A DNA stretch of 45,826 bases from the NCBI RefSeq assembly GCF_010993965.1, contig NZ_WIXM01000030.1:1-45826 (forward strand), written 5' to 3'. The translations under genes were made by a program, and so were the position numbers. This document shows positions 29,646-39,390 of the stretch, in pieces. The notes under the pieces are model-generated. The model was not told where the DNA came from. It saw only the letters and a program-made list of their open reading frames with translations, and searched no databases. Positions within the stretch are counted from its first letter, which is position 1. Every line of letters begins with the position of its first letter. Source of the stretch: Gracilibacillus sp. YIM 98692 (GTDB lineage Bacteria > Bacillota > Bacilli > Bacillales > Amphibacillaceae).

Positions 29646-31405
29646 TGAAAAAGCTAATCAATATCATTCAAACTAACAATTTATTTATTAAGATCTTTTT
29701 AGTTATGGTGGTTAGTATTATAGCGGTTTCTTTGTTGATTACTTATAGCAGTATTCGAATGTCGAGCAATTTATTTATGGATACATTCAGCATTACTAAT
29801 TCAAAAATTATGAACCAAATAACAGAAAGATTTAACACATTTAGCGATTCTATTGTCTCCGCATCCCTAGAGGTAGATACTAATGGAACTATGAAACAAT
29901 TGCTTCAAGAAGAACATAAAACCAACATAGAAAAGTCCATTTATTATTATCACATGAACGACGAAATGGAACGAATATACGCAGAAGTAGATCCAAACGA
30001 TGCCAACATGATTGTGATGAGCAAAAACAATGAAATTTTTAATATGAATTATATTAAGTGGCCAGTGGATGGGGAAAAGTTAGCCAATCATGAAATGATC
30101 CGAAGAATGGAAGAAAGTTCAAATGATATTGTCTATCAATTTGAAGAATCAGAAGTGACCAATGGTGTGCCCATGATTATCGCTTCTAAAGCATTAAAAT
30201 TACAATCGGACTTTATATACGGTTATTTATTTTTTTCGCTAACAGAAAAAGACCTGAAAAAGTTTTATGAAAGTTACACTAGTGCAGGTAATAATGTATT
30301 GTTATTGACACCAAACGGCAAGATTATCTCTAGTAACCAAGAAGAATTAGTTGGTGGAAATTCTTCAGAATTACTAAGCTATGCTCAAAGTTTCGAAGAT
30401 GAAGAATTAGAATATCGTAATGTCGATGTTTTTGGACAAAACTACATTCTCCTTTCAGAGTATTTGCCTAGTTTGGATATCTACCTTGTTAATCTAATCA
30501 ACCGAGAAATAGTCGCAGATAATGTAATTGATACTAGCGAAATTGTATTTATTAGTATTGGCATTGTCATTTTGGCAGTACTTGCCACCTTTTTAATATT
30601 ACGAAAAATGACTGTATCCATTAGTAAACTTGTTCATCAAATTTCAGATATGGCGAGGTATCAATTTAATAAGCCATTAAAGGAAACGGGAGGGTATGAA
30701 ACAAGAAAAATTGCAAAGGCATTTAATTATATGTTAAATGAAATGCAGGATTATGTTCAAATTTTGTTAAACACACAAGAAAAACAAAGAAAAGCAGAGT
30801 TAGATGCATTACAACATCAAATTAATCCTCATTTTATATATAATACATTAGCATCGATTAAATTCATGATAAGACAAGAGAAAAAGGAAATAGCTTCTGA
30901 TACCATTGATTCTTTTATTTCATTAATACAAAATTCATTAAGTAATGTAGAAGAAACGATAACTGTCGAACAAGAACTAGAAAACTTAAAAAATTATGTA
31001 CAAATTAATCAAGCGAGATATGGCGATCGAATTAAAGTGAATTATTTAATCTCACCTGACTGTTTGCCTCTCTATTTACCTAAGCTTGTACTTCAACCTT
31101 TTATTGAGAATGCCTTTTTCCATGCTTTTACAAAGAAAAAAGCTGGTTTTATACAGATATTAATTGCACAAAAAGACAACTATCTTATTTGTGAGATCAT
31201 TGATAATGGAGATGGCCTGGCACCAGACCAATTAGATGACAAAACAATCAAAACGAAGGAAAAAAGACAGTTATTCAGTGGTATTGGTGTAAAAAATGTC
31301 CATGAAAGAATTCAATTACTGTATGGTAAAGATTATGGCGTCAAAATAGACAGCGAGCCATTGAAAGGAACAAAAGTTATGGTAAAACTGCCTGTCTATG
31401 AATAA
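29645..31405 (+). CDS. Sensor histidine kinase (YesM family)
   Basis: A 586-residue membrane kinase. Membrane segments at about residues 16-34 and 298-318 enclose an extracellular sensor domain of roughly 260 residues. A HAMP linker follows, then the LytS/YesM-type kinase region with HQINPHFIYNTLASI near 390 (phospho-acceptor His) and the ATP-binding lobe with LVLQPFIENAFFHAF near 485, IIDNGDG and GIGVKNVHERI. One-base overlap with the regulator gene shows a two-gene operon. The signal is probably an extracellular sugar or the binding protein beside it (inference from YesMN). Confidence 0.94.
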   Translation: MKKLINIIQTNNLFIKIFLVMVVSIIAVSLLITYSSIRMSSNLFMDTFSITNSKIMNQITERFNTFSDSIVSASLEVDTNGTMKQLLQEEHKTNIEKSIYYYHMNDEMERIYAEVDPNDANMIVMSKNNEIFNMNYIKWPVDGEKLANHEMIRRMEESSNDIVYQFEESEVTNGVPMIIASKALKLQSDFIYGYLFFSLTEKDLKKFYESYTSAGNNVLLLTPNGKIISSNQEELVGGNSSELLSYAQSFEDEELEYRNVDVFGQNYILLSEYLPSLDIYLVNLINREIVADNVIDTSEIVFISIGIVILAVLATFLILRKMTVSISKLVHQISDMARYQFNKPLKETGGYETRKIAKAFNYMLNEMQDYVQILLNTQEKQRKAELDALQHQINPHFIYNTLASIKFMIRQEKKEIASDTIDSFISLIQNSLSNVEETITVEQELENLKNYVQINQARYGDRIKVNYLISPDCLPLYLPKLVLQPFIENAFFHAFTKKKAGFIQILIAQKDNYLICEIIDNGDGLAPDQLDDKTIKTKEKRQLFSGIGVKNVHERIQLLYGKDYGVKIDSEPLKGTKVMVKLPVYE

Positions 31406-31510
31406 CGACACCTTAGTGATCTATTACCACCTAAAAAAATTACCAAACCTAAAAAAAATAATAAATAATAAAATTATAAATTGTTTATTCTAAAAATAGT
31501 TTCATTTTTT

Positions 31511-31545
31511 ACTAAAGATCGTCCAAGAGGTCTTTAGTTTTTTTT
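31511..31545 (+). terminator. Terminator after the two-component operon
   Basis: ACTAAAGA and TCTTTAGT form an 8-bp stem with a 12-base loop, followed by eight T. It separates the two-component genes from the importer operon. Confidence 0.85.
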
Positions 31546-31566
31546 GTTACAATTTGATTACAGTGT

Positions 31567-31580
31567 TGAAAGCGATTCCA
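31567..31580 (+). promoter_or_regulatory. cre box (CcpA site) of the second ABC importer
   Basis: TGAAAGCGATTCCA meets TGNAANCGNTNNCA at every fixed position. It lies 30 bases before the start codon, where bound CcpA would repress in glucose. Confidence 0.78.
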
Positions 31581-31609
31581 ACACACAAAAAAAGTAGGGG
31601 GTTTTTCAA

Positions 31610-32905
31610 TTGAGGAAAAATTTTTGGTTATTAATGATAGCGCTTTTAACAGCAATAGTGTTGGCTGCATGTTCTGGTGGAGATGACGGTTCAGGCAATG
31701 CTGAAGAGGAAGATAATGGTGATGATGGATCACAAATTACTGCTTGGGCTTGGGATCCAAATTTTAATATTGCAGCATTAAACCTTGCAAAAGAACATTA
31801 TGATAACGAAAACTTTGAAATGGAAATTATCGAAAATGCTCAAGATGATATCGTACAACGACTTAACACTGGTTTAAGCTCTGGAACAATGAAAGGGATG
31901 CCAAACATTGTATTAATTGAAGATCAACGTGCTCAAAGCTTTTTACAATCTTACCCAGATGCCTTTTATGCTATAGGAGACTATTTTAATCCTGAAGACT
32001 TTGCTGACTATAAGTTAGCACCCACAAGCTTTGATGGAGAACAATATGGTCTTCCATTCGATACTGGAGTAACTGGATTTTTCTACCGAACAGATTACCT
32101 TGAAGAAGCAGGATATACACATGATGATTTAGTAAATATTACATGGTCTGAATATGTAGAGATTGCAAAAGATGTCAAAGAGCAAACGGGTCAAGCCATG
32201 CTCTCTTTAGATCCAAATGACTTAGGAATTTTACGTGTTATGATGCAAACAACAGGTACATGGTACACATCTGAAGATGGTACGATCCAACTGGAAGGAA
32301 ACGAACCATTGCAAATGGCTCTAGAAAACTATAAAGAATTAATGGAAAATGATTTAGTAAAATTAAGCTCTGATTGGAGTCAATATTTAGCGGCATTCAA
32401 CAGTGGAGATGTTGCGTCTGTTCCTGCTGGAAACTGGATCGGTCCTAGTGTGGAAGCAGAAGAATCTCAAGCAGGCCTTTGGAGAGTAGCTCCAACACCA
32501 CGGCTAGATATGGAAGGTGCGGCAAATGCATCAAACCAAGGTGGTAGTTCATTCTACGTATTAAACATTGACGGTAAAGAGGCTGCGGCTGAGTTTCTAG
32601 GAGAGACTTTTGGTTCAAATGTAGAATTCTATCAAGATCTAGTTCAAGAAGTAGGTGCAATCGGTACATTCAAACCTGCATCTGAAGGCGATGCTTACCA
32701 ATTTGAAAACGAATTCTTTAATGGCCAGCAAGTAGTGTATGACTTCTCTCAATGGATGGAAGAGATACCACAAGTTGATTATGGTATGAACACTTATGGA
32801 ATTGAAGATATTCTATCAGCTGAGATTCAACAATACTTGGATGGTAAAAGTTTAGAAGATGTTCTATCAGATGCTCAGACACAAGCTGAAAACCAATTTA
32901 AATAA
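31610..32905 (+). CDS. Sugar ABC transporter substrate-binding lipoprotein
   Basis: A 431-residue family 1 binding protein. The signal peptide ends at VLAAC with lipidated Cys 21, followed by an acidic Gly/Asp/Glu linker. The mature protein has the two-lobe pattern (MPNIVLIEDQRAQSFLQSYP; FDTGVTGFFYRTDYLEEAG; PAGNWIGP near residue 275). The start is TTG at 31610 with AGGGGG 8-9 bases upstream; no ATG offers a signal peptide. First gene of a cre-controlled importer operon directly behind the two-component genes. Ligand likely a galacto- or pectic oligosaccharide (inferred). Confidence 0.93.
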   Translation: MRKNFWLLMIALLTAIVLAACSGGDDGSGNAEEEDNGDDGSQITAWAWDPNFNIAALNLAKEHYDNENFEMEIIENAQDDIVQRLNTGLSSGTMKGMPNIVLIEDQRAQSFLQSYPDAFYAIGDYFNPEDFADYKLAPTSFDGEQYGLPFDTGVTGFFYRTDYLEEAGYTHDDLVNITWSEYVEIAKDVKEQTGQAMLSLDPNDLGILRVMMQTTGTWYTSEDGTIQLEGNEPLQMALENYKELMENDLVKLSSDWSQYLAAFNSGDVASVPAGNWIGPSVEAEESQAGLWRVAPTPRLDMEGAANASNQGGSSFYVLNIDGKEAAAEFLGETFGSNVEFYQDLVQEVGAIGTFKPASEGDAYQFENEFFNGQQVVYDFSQWMEEIPQVDYGMNTYGIEDILSAEIQQYLDGKSLEDVLSDAQTQAENQFK

Positions 32906-32921
32906 ACGAACATTAATAATT

Positions 32922-32983
32922 AAAGCCCTTGGGAAGAGTCTCATCTCACTATGAGATAGCACCCTGCCTTGGGCTTTCTTTAC
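32922..32983 (+). terminator. Intercistronic hairpin between binding-protein and permease genes
   Basis: AAAGCCC (32922-32928) pairs with GGGCTTT (32971-32977), with a further inner stem TCTCAT/ATGAGA, followed by CTTT. A leaky terminator or mRNA stabiliser that would keep binding protein above permease level. Confidence 0.72.
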
Positions 32984-33029
32984 CATCATCACAGTTAAGA
33001 TGAATGTCTTATAAATAAGGAGGAGGAAC

Positions 33030-33944
33030 ATGAGTCAAGCCAATTCACACTATACAAAACAACAGAGTACATTTGTACAACGATTCAAAAAGAACTATAT
33101 TGGCTGGTTATTTATCATATTATCAGTGCTTGGTATAGGGCTGTTTTATTTTTACCCAATGGTTCAAGCTTTTCTATTATCGTTACAGTCTGGAATGGGC
33201 TCAAATTTAGAATATGTGGGATTGGATAACTATATCAGGTTGTTCAATGATCCTACCTTTATTACAGCCTTAACGAACACTATTTTATATCTATTAATTC
33301 AAGTGCCTGTTATGATCGTGCTTGCTTTAATTTTTTCCGTACTATTGAATGATCCTACATTGAAGTTTAGAGGTTTTTTCCGTACTGCTATTTTCCTGCC
33401 AGCTGTTACGTCATTGGTTGCTTATGCGGTCATTTTCAAATATTTATTCGGAAGTGATGGTTTAGTAAACGAATTTCTATTAAACTTCAACCTTATTTCA
33501 GAACCGCTTAATTGGTTAACGGATCCATTTTTAGCTAAAATAACAATTATTATTGCAATCACATGGAGATGGACTGGCTATAATATGATTTTCTATCTGT
33601 CTGCTCTACAGAATGTGGATAAATCGATGTATGAAGCAGCACGTATTGACGGTGCTTCTCCTGTACAGCAATTTTTCTTCATTACTATTCCTTTATTAAA
33701 ACCTATTATTTTATTTACATCCATTGTGTCGACAATTGGTACTCTCCAATTATTCGATGAAGTAATGAACATTACAAGTGGCGGACCAGGTAATGCCACC
33801 ATGACAATCTCTATGTATATTTATAACTTATCGTTTGAATATACCCCAGACTTTGGTTATGCAGCTACTGTATCCTATGTGATTTTGATCTTAGTTGTTA
33901 TCCTTTCCTTCATTCAATTTAAGCTGGGCGGTGATCGAGAGTGA
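33030..33944 (+). CDS. Sugar ABC transporter permease (MalF/LacF type)
   Basis: A 304-residue inner-membrane permease with six membrane segments starting WLFIILSVLGIGLFYFYP, and the EAA loop MYEAARIDGASPVQQFFF near residue 203. AAGGAGGAGG precedes ATG. It overlaps the next permease gene by 4 bases, so the two are translated together. Confidence 0.94.
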   Translation: MSQANSHYTKQQSTFVQRFKKNYIGWLFIILSVLGIGLFYFYPMVQAFLLSLQSGMGSNLEYVGLDNYIRLFNDPTFITALTNTILYLLIQVPVMIVLALIFSVLLNDPTLKFRGFFRTAIFLPAVTSLVAYAVIFKYLFGSDGLVNEFLLNFNLISEPLNWLTDPFLAKITIIIAITWRWTGYNMIFYLSALQNVDKSMYEAARIDGASPVQQFFFITIPLLKPIILFTSIVSTIGTLQLFDEVMNITSGGPGNATMTISMYIYNLSFEYTPDFGYAATVSYVILILVVILSFIQFKLGGDRE

Positions 33945-34768
33945 AAAAGATAAAACGAATTTTTATATATTTATTTTTAAGTACTGCTGCCATAGTATCG
34001 ATTTTCCCATTTTTATGGATGATCGTAAGTATGACGAACAAATCGGTTGATGTAACCAGAGGGAAACTAACACCAGGAATGCATTTTATAGAAAATTTAA
34101 ATAATTTGTTAGAAACCACTCAAATTGGAATCGCGTTATGGAATTCCTTTTTAATCGCGGTAATTACAACAGTCTTGACATTGTTGATTGGTTCTTTAGC
34201 CGGTTATGGATTTGAAATCTATCGTTCAAAAGGGAAGGACATGATCTTTAATATTCTCATATTATCAATGATGATTCCATTTGCAGCCATTATGATTCCA
34301 TTGTACCGTTTATTTGGACGAATTTCTGCCGATGCTCCGTTCATTGGATTAGATACGTTAGCGGCAGCGTTTTTACCAACAATTATTACAGCATTCTTTA
34401 TCTTCTTTTTCAGACAAAACACAAAAATGTTTGCGAAAGAATTAGTGGAAGCGGGGAGAATTGATGGGCTAAGTGAATTAGGAATCTTTTTCCGGATTTA
34501 CTTACCTACTATGAAAACGACGTACGCAGCAGCTGCGATTATCGCTTTTATGAATAGTTGGAATAACTATTTATGGCCATTGGTCGTCTTACAATCACCC
34601 GAAAATCAAACGATACCATTATTAATATCTAACTTAGGTGCTGGTTACACTCCTGATTACGGAGTTATTATGACAGCGATTGTTATTGCAACACTTCCAA
34701 CAGCTCTTGTATTCTTTTTAATGCAAAGACACTTTGTTGCTGGTATGATGGGATCGGTAAAAGGATAA
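33941..34768 (+). CDS. Sugar ABC transporter permease (MalG/LacG type)
   Basis: A 275-residue permease starting with GTG that overlaps the previous stop. Six membrane segments, and the EAA loop LVEAGRIDGLSELGIFFRIYLP near residue 167. It ends with MMGSVKG, the usual MalG-type C-terminus. With the preceding permease and binding protein it forms an importer lacking its own ATPase; a shared MsmX-type ATPase elsewhere is expected. Confidence 0.94.
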   Translation: MKKIKRIFIYLFLSTAAIVSIFPFLWMIVSMTNKSVDVTRGKLTPGMHFIENLNNLLETTQIGIALWNSFLIAVITTVLTLLIGSLAGYGFEIYRSKGKDMIFNILILSMMIPFAAIMIPLYRLFGRISADAPFIGLDTLAAAFLPTIITAFFIFFFRQNTKMFAKELVEAGRIDGLSELGIFFRIYLPTMKTTYAAAAIIAFMNSWNNYLWPLVVLQSPENQTIPLLISNLGAGYTPDYGVIMTAIVIATLPTALVFFLMQRHFVAGMMGSVKG

Positions 34769-34780
34769 GATAATAAAAAT

Positions 34781-34812
34781 CATCGGAGTGACATATACTC
34801 CGATGTTTTTTT
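34781..34812 (+). terminator. Terminator after the second importer operon
   Basis: CATCGGAGT-GACATAT-ACTCCGATG followed by seven T, 13 bases after the permease stop. Confidence 0.93.
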
Positions 34813-34838
34813 CTTTTTTAGTAATGAGTTTTATTCCC

Positions 34839-36041
34839 CTACTTTACTTCCGGTTCAAATAATTCACTTAAAATCAATGCTACAGCGCCTAAAGCAGATC
34901 CATAATCACCTAATTTGGAAACAACTACTGGCGTTTCTTGTGCCCTTTCGGAAATAACTCGTTCCCTTATCGTTTGACGTATTGGTGATATAATAAAATC
35001 ACCAGCTTTTGATACGCCGCCTCCCACAATAATTTGACAAGGATTACATACATGAATCAAATTAGTTAAAGCAACACCAATGTAAATACCAGCGTTGAAT
35101 AATATTTCCTGAGATAATGTATCACCTGTTTCCGCTGCACGATGTACTAGCTCTGCCGTAATAGGTTTTGGTTCATGTGTCACCCACTCTGTTAATACCG
35201 TCTTTTCACCATGCAACACTAATTCATGAGCACGCTCTGCAATGGCAGGGCCGGAAGCAACAGTTTGTAAGCACCCTACATTTCCACAGGAGCATAGTTT
35301 ACCATTAATATCAATCGTCATATGTCCAATTTCACCAGCTATGCCATGCTCTCCATTAAATAACTTGCCATTAATGACAAGACCTGCTCCAATTCCTCTT
35401 CCAACATTTACGGCGATCATGCTTGTTTGAGGCACTTGATCATGAAACCAAGCTTCTCCTAGAGCAAGTGCTTTTGCATCATTTTCGACTCTTACATCCA
35501 TATCAAATGTCGTTTCTAAATGTTCTTTAATGGATATATTGCGCAAATTTAAATTAGGAGCAAAAACAGAAATACCTAATGCAGCATCGACAACACCATG
35601 CATCGCTACACCAATTCCGATAAGGCGTAACGATTTGTTTTGATCGATTAATTGAGCAACACCTTGTTCTAGTGTGGAAAGAAATGCGCGCTCATCAATC
35701 CCCTCATGCACAGCTTTATGCCAGTTATCCACCACATTTCCAGATAAATCGGACAAAATAAATTGAATATTGCTAGGACCTACATCGATTCCTATGATGT
35801 AGAATCCAGTCGTATTCAGTTCAAGCATTTTCGGCTTCCGACCGCCTTGTGATGCCCCTAACACACTTTCTTTAATCAATTCTTGTTCCAACAATTCCTT
35901 TACAATCGTTCCTACGGTTGGTGGTGTCAGCTTTGTCTCCTTTGCAATTTGTGCTCGAGAAATGGATCCTGCTGTGCGTATTTTATTTAATATAATCGAT
36001 TTATTTAATGATTTCATCCATTGGAAACTACCTCGTTGCAT
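34839..36041 (-). CDS. ROK family transcriptional repressor (XylR/NagC-like)
   Basis: A 400-residue protein with N-terminal winged helix (SLNKSIILNKIRTAGSISRA near residue 10, then KLTPPTVGTIVKELLEQELI) and a C-terminal ROK sugar-binding domain: IGIDVGPSNIQF near 88, GRGIGAGLVINGKLFNGEHG near 220 and the zinc motif CSCGNVGCLQT near 258. Sugar binding would release it from DNA. The start is uncertain: ATG 36041 lacks a strong ribosome site and ATG 36017 is possible. It lies convergent to the importer and upstream, same strand, of nothing; target may be the importer or the adjacent reductase gene. Confidence 0.9.
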   Translation of the reverse strand: MQRGSFQWMKSLNKSIILNKIRTAGSISRAQIAKETKLTPPTVGTIVKELLEQELIKESVLGASQGGRKPKMLELNTTGFYIIGIDVGPSNIQFILSDLSGNVVDNWHKAVHEGIDERAFLSTLEQGVAQLIDQNKSLRLIGIGVAMHGVVDAALGISVFAPNLNLRNISIKEHLETTFDMDVRVENDAKALALGEAWFHDQVPQTSMIAVNVGRGIGAGLVINGKLFNGEHGIAGEIGHMTIDINGKLCSCGNVGCLQTVASGPAIAERAHELVLHGEKTVLTEWVTHEPKPITAELVHRAAETGDTLSQEILFNAGIYIGVALTNLIHVCNPCQIIVGGGVSKAGDFIISPIRQTIRERVISERAQETPVVVSKLGDYGSALGAVALILSELFEPEVK

Positions 36042-36171
36042 GTACTCTACCCAACTTTCTTAAATTACTTCATTAAGTATAACATGGATAGAGCTTTTAC
36101 ACATGCACGAATCATTGTAACCATTAATCGACGTGTTTTTACAACACATAAGGTGAAAGGTACCTTACCTT

Positions 36172-37155
36172 TTAATACGGTCCTCGTATCGCGTCATGTA
36201 CATTTTGTTGATAAAAAGTGCGTAACTTATCTAATTCTTCATTCGAAAAATCAGGTGTATCTATAGCAGCTAGGTTATCCTCTACTTGTTGAACAGTCTT
36301 AAACCCTGGAATCACTGAAGATACAGCATCATGACTTAATATCCACTTCAAAGCTGCACGTGTCATGTTTCCACGGCCTTCTGCAATCCATTCTAATTGG
36401 CTGCTTAGTTCTACTCCTTTTTCAAAAGGCAGCCCGGCAAAAGTTTCACCTACATTAAATGCTTCCCCATTACGATTAAACTTTCTGTGGTCATCTTCTT
36501 CAAATTGATGGTTGGAAGAAAATTTCCCTGTTAATAAACCGCTTGCCAAAGGGACTCGAGCAAGTATTCCAACATTCTTTTCTTTTGCTACAGGAAAAAG
36601 TTCTGTTATTGGTTTTTGACGGAAAATATTAAAGATCACCTGTAATGTATCGACATTTGGATTTTCCATGCAAAGTAACCCTTCCTCTACCGTTTCCACA
36701 CTGACCCCATAATGTCTAATCTTTCCTTGCTGCTTTAGCTTGTCCAATACTTCAAATACTGCTCCATCTCTAAGTATTTCTATCGGTGGGCAATGGATTT
36801 GGATCAGATCTAACTGATCACGCTGCAAACGCCTTAAGCTATTCTCTACATAATGAGTGACAGATTCTTCTGAATATGTATGGGGGTCATGAATGTCCCC
36901 TGCACGGCAAAATTTTGAAGCAATATAAATTTTATCTTCTTTGCCTTTGGTAGCCTTAGCTAATAATTCTTCACTATGGCCACCTCCATATACATCCGCT
37001 GTATCAAAGAAATTTACACCGGCATCCATTGCGCGGGCTAGACCTTTTAATGCTTCCTTATCATTTGTCTGCCCCCACGCACCTCCAATGGCCCATGTTC
37101 CAAAGCTCAGTTCACTAATATTCATATCAGTTTTTCCTAATGGACGGTATTGCAT
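36172..37155 (-). CDS. Aldo/keto reductase
   Basis: A 327-residue NADP(H)-type aldo/keto reductase barrel. The catalytic tetrad is visible: Asp and Tyr in FFDTADVYGGGHSEELLAKA near residue 50, Lys in IYIASKF near 80, His in LIQIHCPP near 121; the C-terminal cofactor site is SSVIPGFKTVQQVEDNLAA. ATG 37155 has AAGGGAGA 9-10 bases upstream; GTG 37164 abuts that site. The substrate is unknown. In principle such enzymes include aldose dehydrogenases, so it is a weak candidate for the missing galactose oxidation step. Three palindromes precede it. Confidence 0.88.
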   Translation of the reverse strand: MQYRPLGKTDMNISELSFGTWAIGGAWGQTNDKEALKGLARAMDAGVNFFDTADVYGGGHSEELLAKATKGKEDKIYIASKFCRAGDIHDPHTYSEESVTHYVENSLRRLQRDQLDLIQIHCPPIEILRDGAVFEVLDKLKQQGKIRHYGVSVETVEEGLLCMENPNVDTLQVIFNIFRQKPITELFPVAKEKNVGILARVPLASGLLTGKFSSNHQFEEDDHRKFNRNGEAFNVGETFAGLPFEKGVELSSQLEWIAEGRGNMTRAALKWILSHDAVSSVIPGFKTVQQVEDNLAAIDTPDFSNEELDKLRTFYQQNVHDAIRGPY

Positions 37156-37203
37156 AAATTTCACTCTCCCTTTCCTGTCTATTTATCTCTTTACATAATC
37201 GTG

Positions 37204-37241
37204 CCAGTTATGAACTGGTTGCCAACCAAGTACTTGTACTT
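37204..37241 (-). promoter_or_regulatory. Block of three contiguous palindromes upstream of the aldo/keto reductase
   Basis: CCAGTT-ATG-AACTGG (37204-37218), GGTTG-C-CAACC (37217-37227) and AAGTAC-TT-GTACTT (37228-37241), all perfect, abut each other. A TATAAT-like -10 (rev. comp. of ATTATA, 37270-37275) lies just upstream on the minus strand. Likely operators or leader RNA structure. Confidence 0.55.
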
Positions 37242-37324
37242 CCTTTACTTTGTTTATGCTTCCAACTAACATTATACGAGTTCTCTATATAAAATAAAAA
37301 AAATCCGCTTACAAAAAAACATAT

Positions 37325-37369
37325 AAAAATGGCTATTGAGTAAAGTGACACATCTCACCCAATAGCCAT
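37325..37369 (-). terminator. Terminator after adenine deaminase gene
   Basis: ATGGCTATTG and CAATAGCCAT are perfect 10-bp arms around a 21-base loop; the A-run on the left is a T-run in minus-strand RNA. Confidence 0.88.
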
Positions 37370-37389
37370 CTTAATTTATCTGCATTTAC

Positions 37390-39165
37390 CTACCTTAAAA
37401 CATTTATCAATTCAAAATTGGTGACATCCACTAATCCACGGTTGGACATTCTGACCTCTGGTATGACTGGAAGTGCAATCAAAGAAAAAGTCATAAATGG
37501 AGCATGAATCGGGGAACCTAGCTGTTTCCAGGCTTTTTCTAACTGTTCAACTTGTTTTACTACGACTTCTAAAGGCTTGTCAGACATTAAGCCAGCAATT
37601 GGCATTGGTACATGCGCCAATACTTTACCTTGATCGACTACAATCATACCTCCTCCAGAATCTGCTAGCTTATTTGCTGCAAACGCCATATCATCAGCAT
37701 TAGTTCCCATAACAAGTAGATTATGACTATCATGTGCAACGGTGGAAGCAACAGCTCCGGATTGAAGTTGAAAACCTTGAACAAAACCGAGAGACACTTG
37801 TCCAGATTGATGGTGGCGGTCCATGCATGCAATCTGAATAATATCTTGGTCTAAGTCCGACTGAATGATACCATTTTTAACTTGTAAAGTTGCGGACATT
37901 TTTTCTGTTCGAGCACTATTTTCCATTACCTTTATACCATTTATATCCACAGATTTATCCACAGTTTTTTTGAACAAGAAATTTTCTGGAACTGCAGAAC
38001 GTTTTAGTTTCACAGTGTTTTTTGCGTAATCTGGATAAATATAAGTTGGAAAATCGTAAATGAGTGCTTGGTTATCCACAACAATAGTGCCATCTGTTAC
38101 AACAGTAGAAGGTTCTAATTCTTCTAGATCATCAAATATAGTAATATCAGCTTTTTTACCAGGTGTTATACTCCCCATTTCTTTATCCATATGATAATAA
38201 CGTGCTACATTAATTGTCGCCATCTGAATCGCTACAACCGGATCCACACCTTCTTCAATAGCTCGACGTACTACATGATTTAATTGCCCTTTTTCGACTA
38301 ATGTTTGTGGATAAACATCATCGGTGACTAACGTAACATTTGTTGGGTCAATTCCATCTTCCGTAACAATTTTAATCACTTCTTTTACATCATGCCATGC
38401 AGACCCTTCTCGAATCATAATGTGCATGCCTAGACGAGCTTTTTCTAATCCTTGCTCTCTCGTTACCGTCTCATGGCATGAATCGACACCTGAAGCAATA
38501 TAAGCTTGGAGCATTTCATTCGTACCATCAGGGAAATGACCAGTAACAGCTTTCCGCTCCTCTATCGTTGCTTCAATCTCGCCAATCATTTTTGGATCAT
38601 TGTAAACAACCCCTGGAAAATTCATAACCTCCCCTAATCCAACAACACCGTCCCATTTTAACCCAGCTTCAATATCTTCGACCGTTAGGCTTGCTCCAGC
38701 ATCTTCTAATCCATCTGTTGCCGGAACACAGGAAGGATAGGTTGTGTACACTTTTAACGGTAAACCTTTCCCTTCCTCATGCATTAAACGTACCCCATTT
38801 ACTCCTAACACATTGGCTATTTCGTGCGGGTCCATAAACACAGACGTTGTTCCTTTCATTAATGCTGCTTTTGCAAATTCTGTAACCGAAAGCATGGTAC
38901 TTTCCACATGCATATGACCATCCATCAGTCCTGGTGAAATATACTTTCCCTTTGCATCTACCACTTTTGTCTGTGGACCAACGCATTGGTCAGAAGCACC
39001 GATATAAGCAATTTTACCATCTTTTATCGCAATAAAGTCATTGTCTTGTAATTCTTTCGTCATCACATTAATCCAAGTTCCGTTCTTAATGACCAAATCT
39101 GCTTTTTCTCCACCTAATGCTACTTTTCGCAAAGATGCTCGTACATCTCGTTGTGTTGATTTCAT
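37390..39165 (-). CDS. ade: Adenine deaminase
   Basis: A 591-residue metal-dependent amidohydrolase converting adenine to hypoxanthine plus ammonia (purine salvage). Features: metal-binding PGLMDGHMHVESTML near residue 75, FMDPHEIANVLGVNG near 110, GHFPDG near 200, CHETVTREQGLEKARLGMHIMIREGSA in part near 235, TDDVYPQTLVEKG near 290 and the C-terminal adenine deaminase domain with VAHDSHNLLVMGTN. Length is typical of Bacillus AdeC. ATG 39165 has GGAG 8 bases upstream. A single gene, unrelated to the sugar loci; I see no purine riboswitch in its leader. Confidence 0.95.
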   Translation of the reverse strand: MKSTQRDVRASLRKVALGGEKADLVIKNGTWINVMTKELQDNDFIAIKDGKIAYIGASDQCVGPQTKVVDAKGKYISPGLMDGHMHVESTMLSVTEFAKAALMKGTTSVFMDPHEIANVLGVNGVRLMHEEGKGLPLKVYTTYPSCVPATDGLEDAGASLTVEDIEAGLKWDGVVGLGEVMNFPGVVYNDPKMIGEIEATIEERKAVTGHFPDGTNEMLQAYIASGVDSCHETVTREQGLEKARLGMHIMIREGSAWHDVKEVIKIVTEDGIDPTNVTLVTDDVYPQTLVEKGQLNHVVRRAIEEGVDPVVAIQMATINVARYYHMDKEMGSITPGKKADITIFDDLEELEPSTVVTDGTIVVDNQALIYDFPTYIYPDYAKNTVKLKRSAVPENFLFKKTVDKSVDINGIKVMENSARTEKMSATLQVKNGIIQSDLDQDIIQIACMDRHHQSGQVSLGFVQGFQLQSGAVASTVAHDSHNLLVMGTNADDMAFAANKLADSGGGMIVVDQGKVLAHVPMPIAGLMSDKPLEVVVKQVEQLEKAWKQLGSPIHAPFMTFSLIALPVIPEVRMSNRGLVDVTNFELINVLR

Positions 39166-39390
39166 ACATTATTCTCCTCTCTTCCTAGTAAAACAAGCTA
39201 CATGGAGGAGCTTTATCAAAACTTCTCTCACCTGTAGTATAGAGATTTATTAAGCAGAAACACCCAAACTTTATTATTAGGCTTATATATTTACACTATA
39301 GTAATCTGCCCAAATGATATCGTCAATGATTTTTTCTATGCTCGTTCAAATATGTTAAAATACAAGTAATGAATATAAGGAGAGATCACT

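Noticed and set aside
28098-34768. Novel defence or signalling system around the two-component genes
   Set aside because: The receiver, AraC output, HAMP and LytS-type kinase parts and the flanking importer are those of ordinary YesMN-type sugar sensing.
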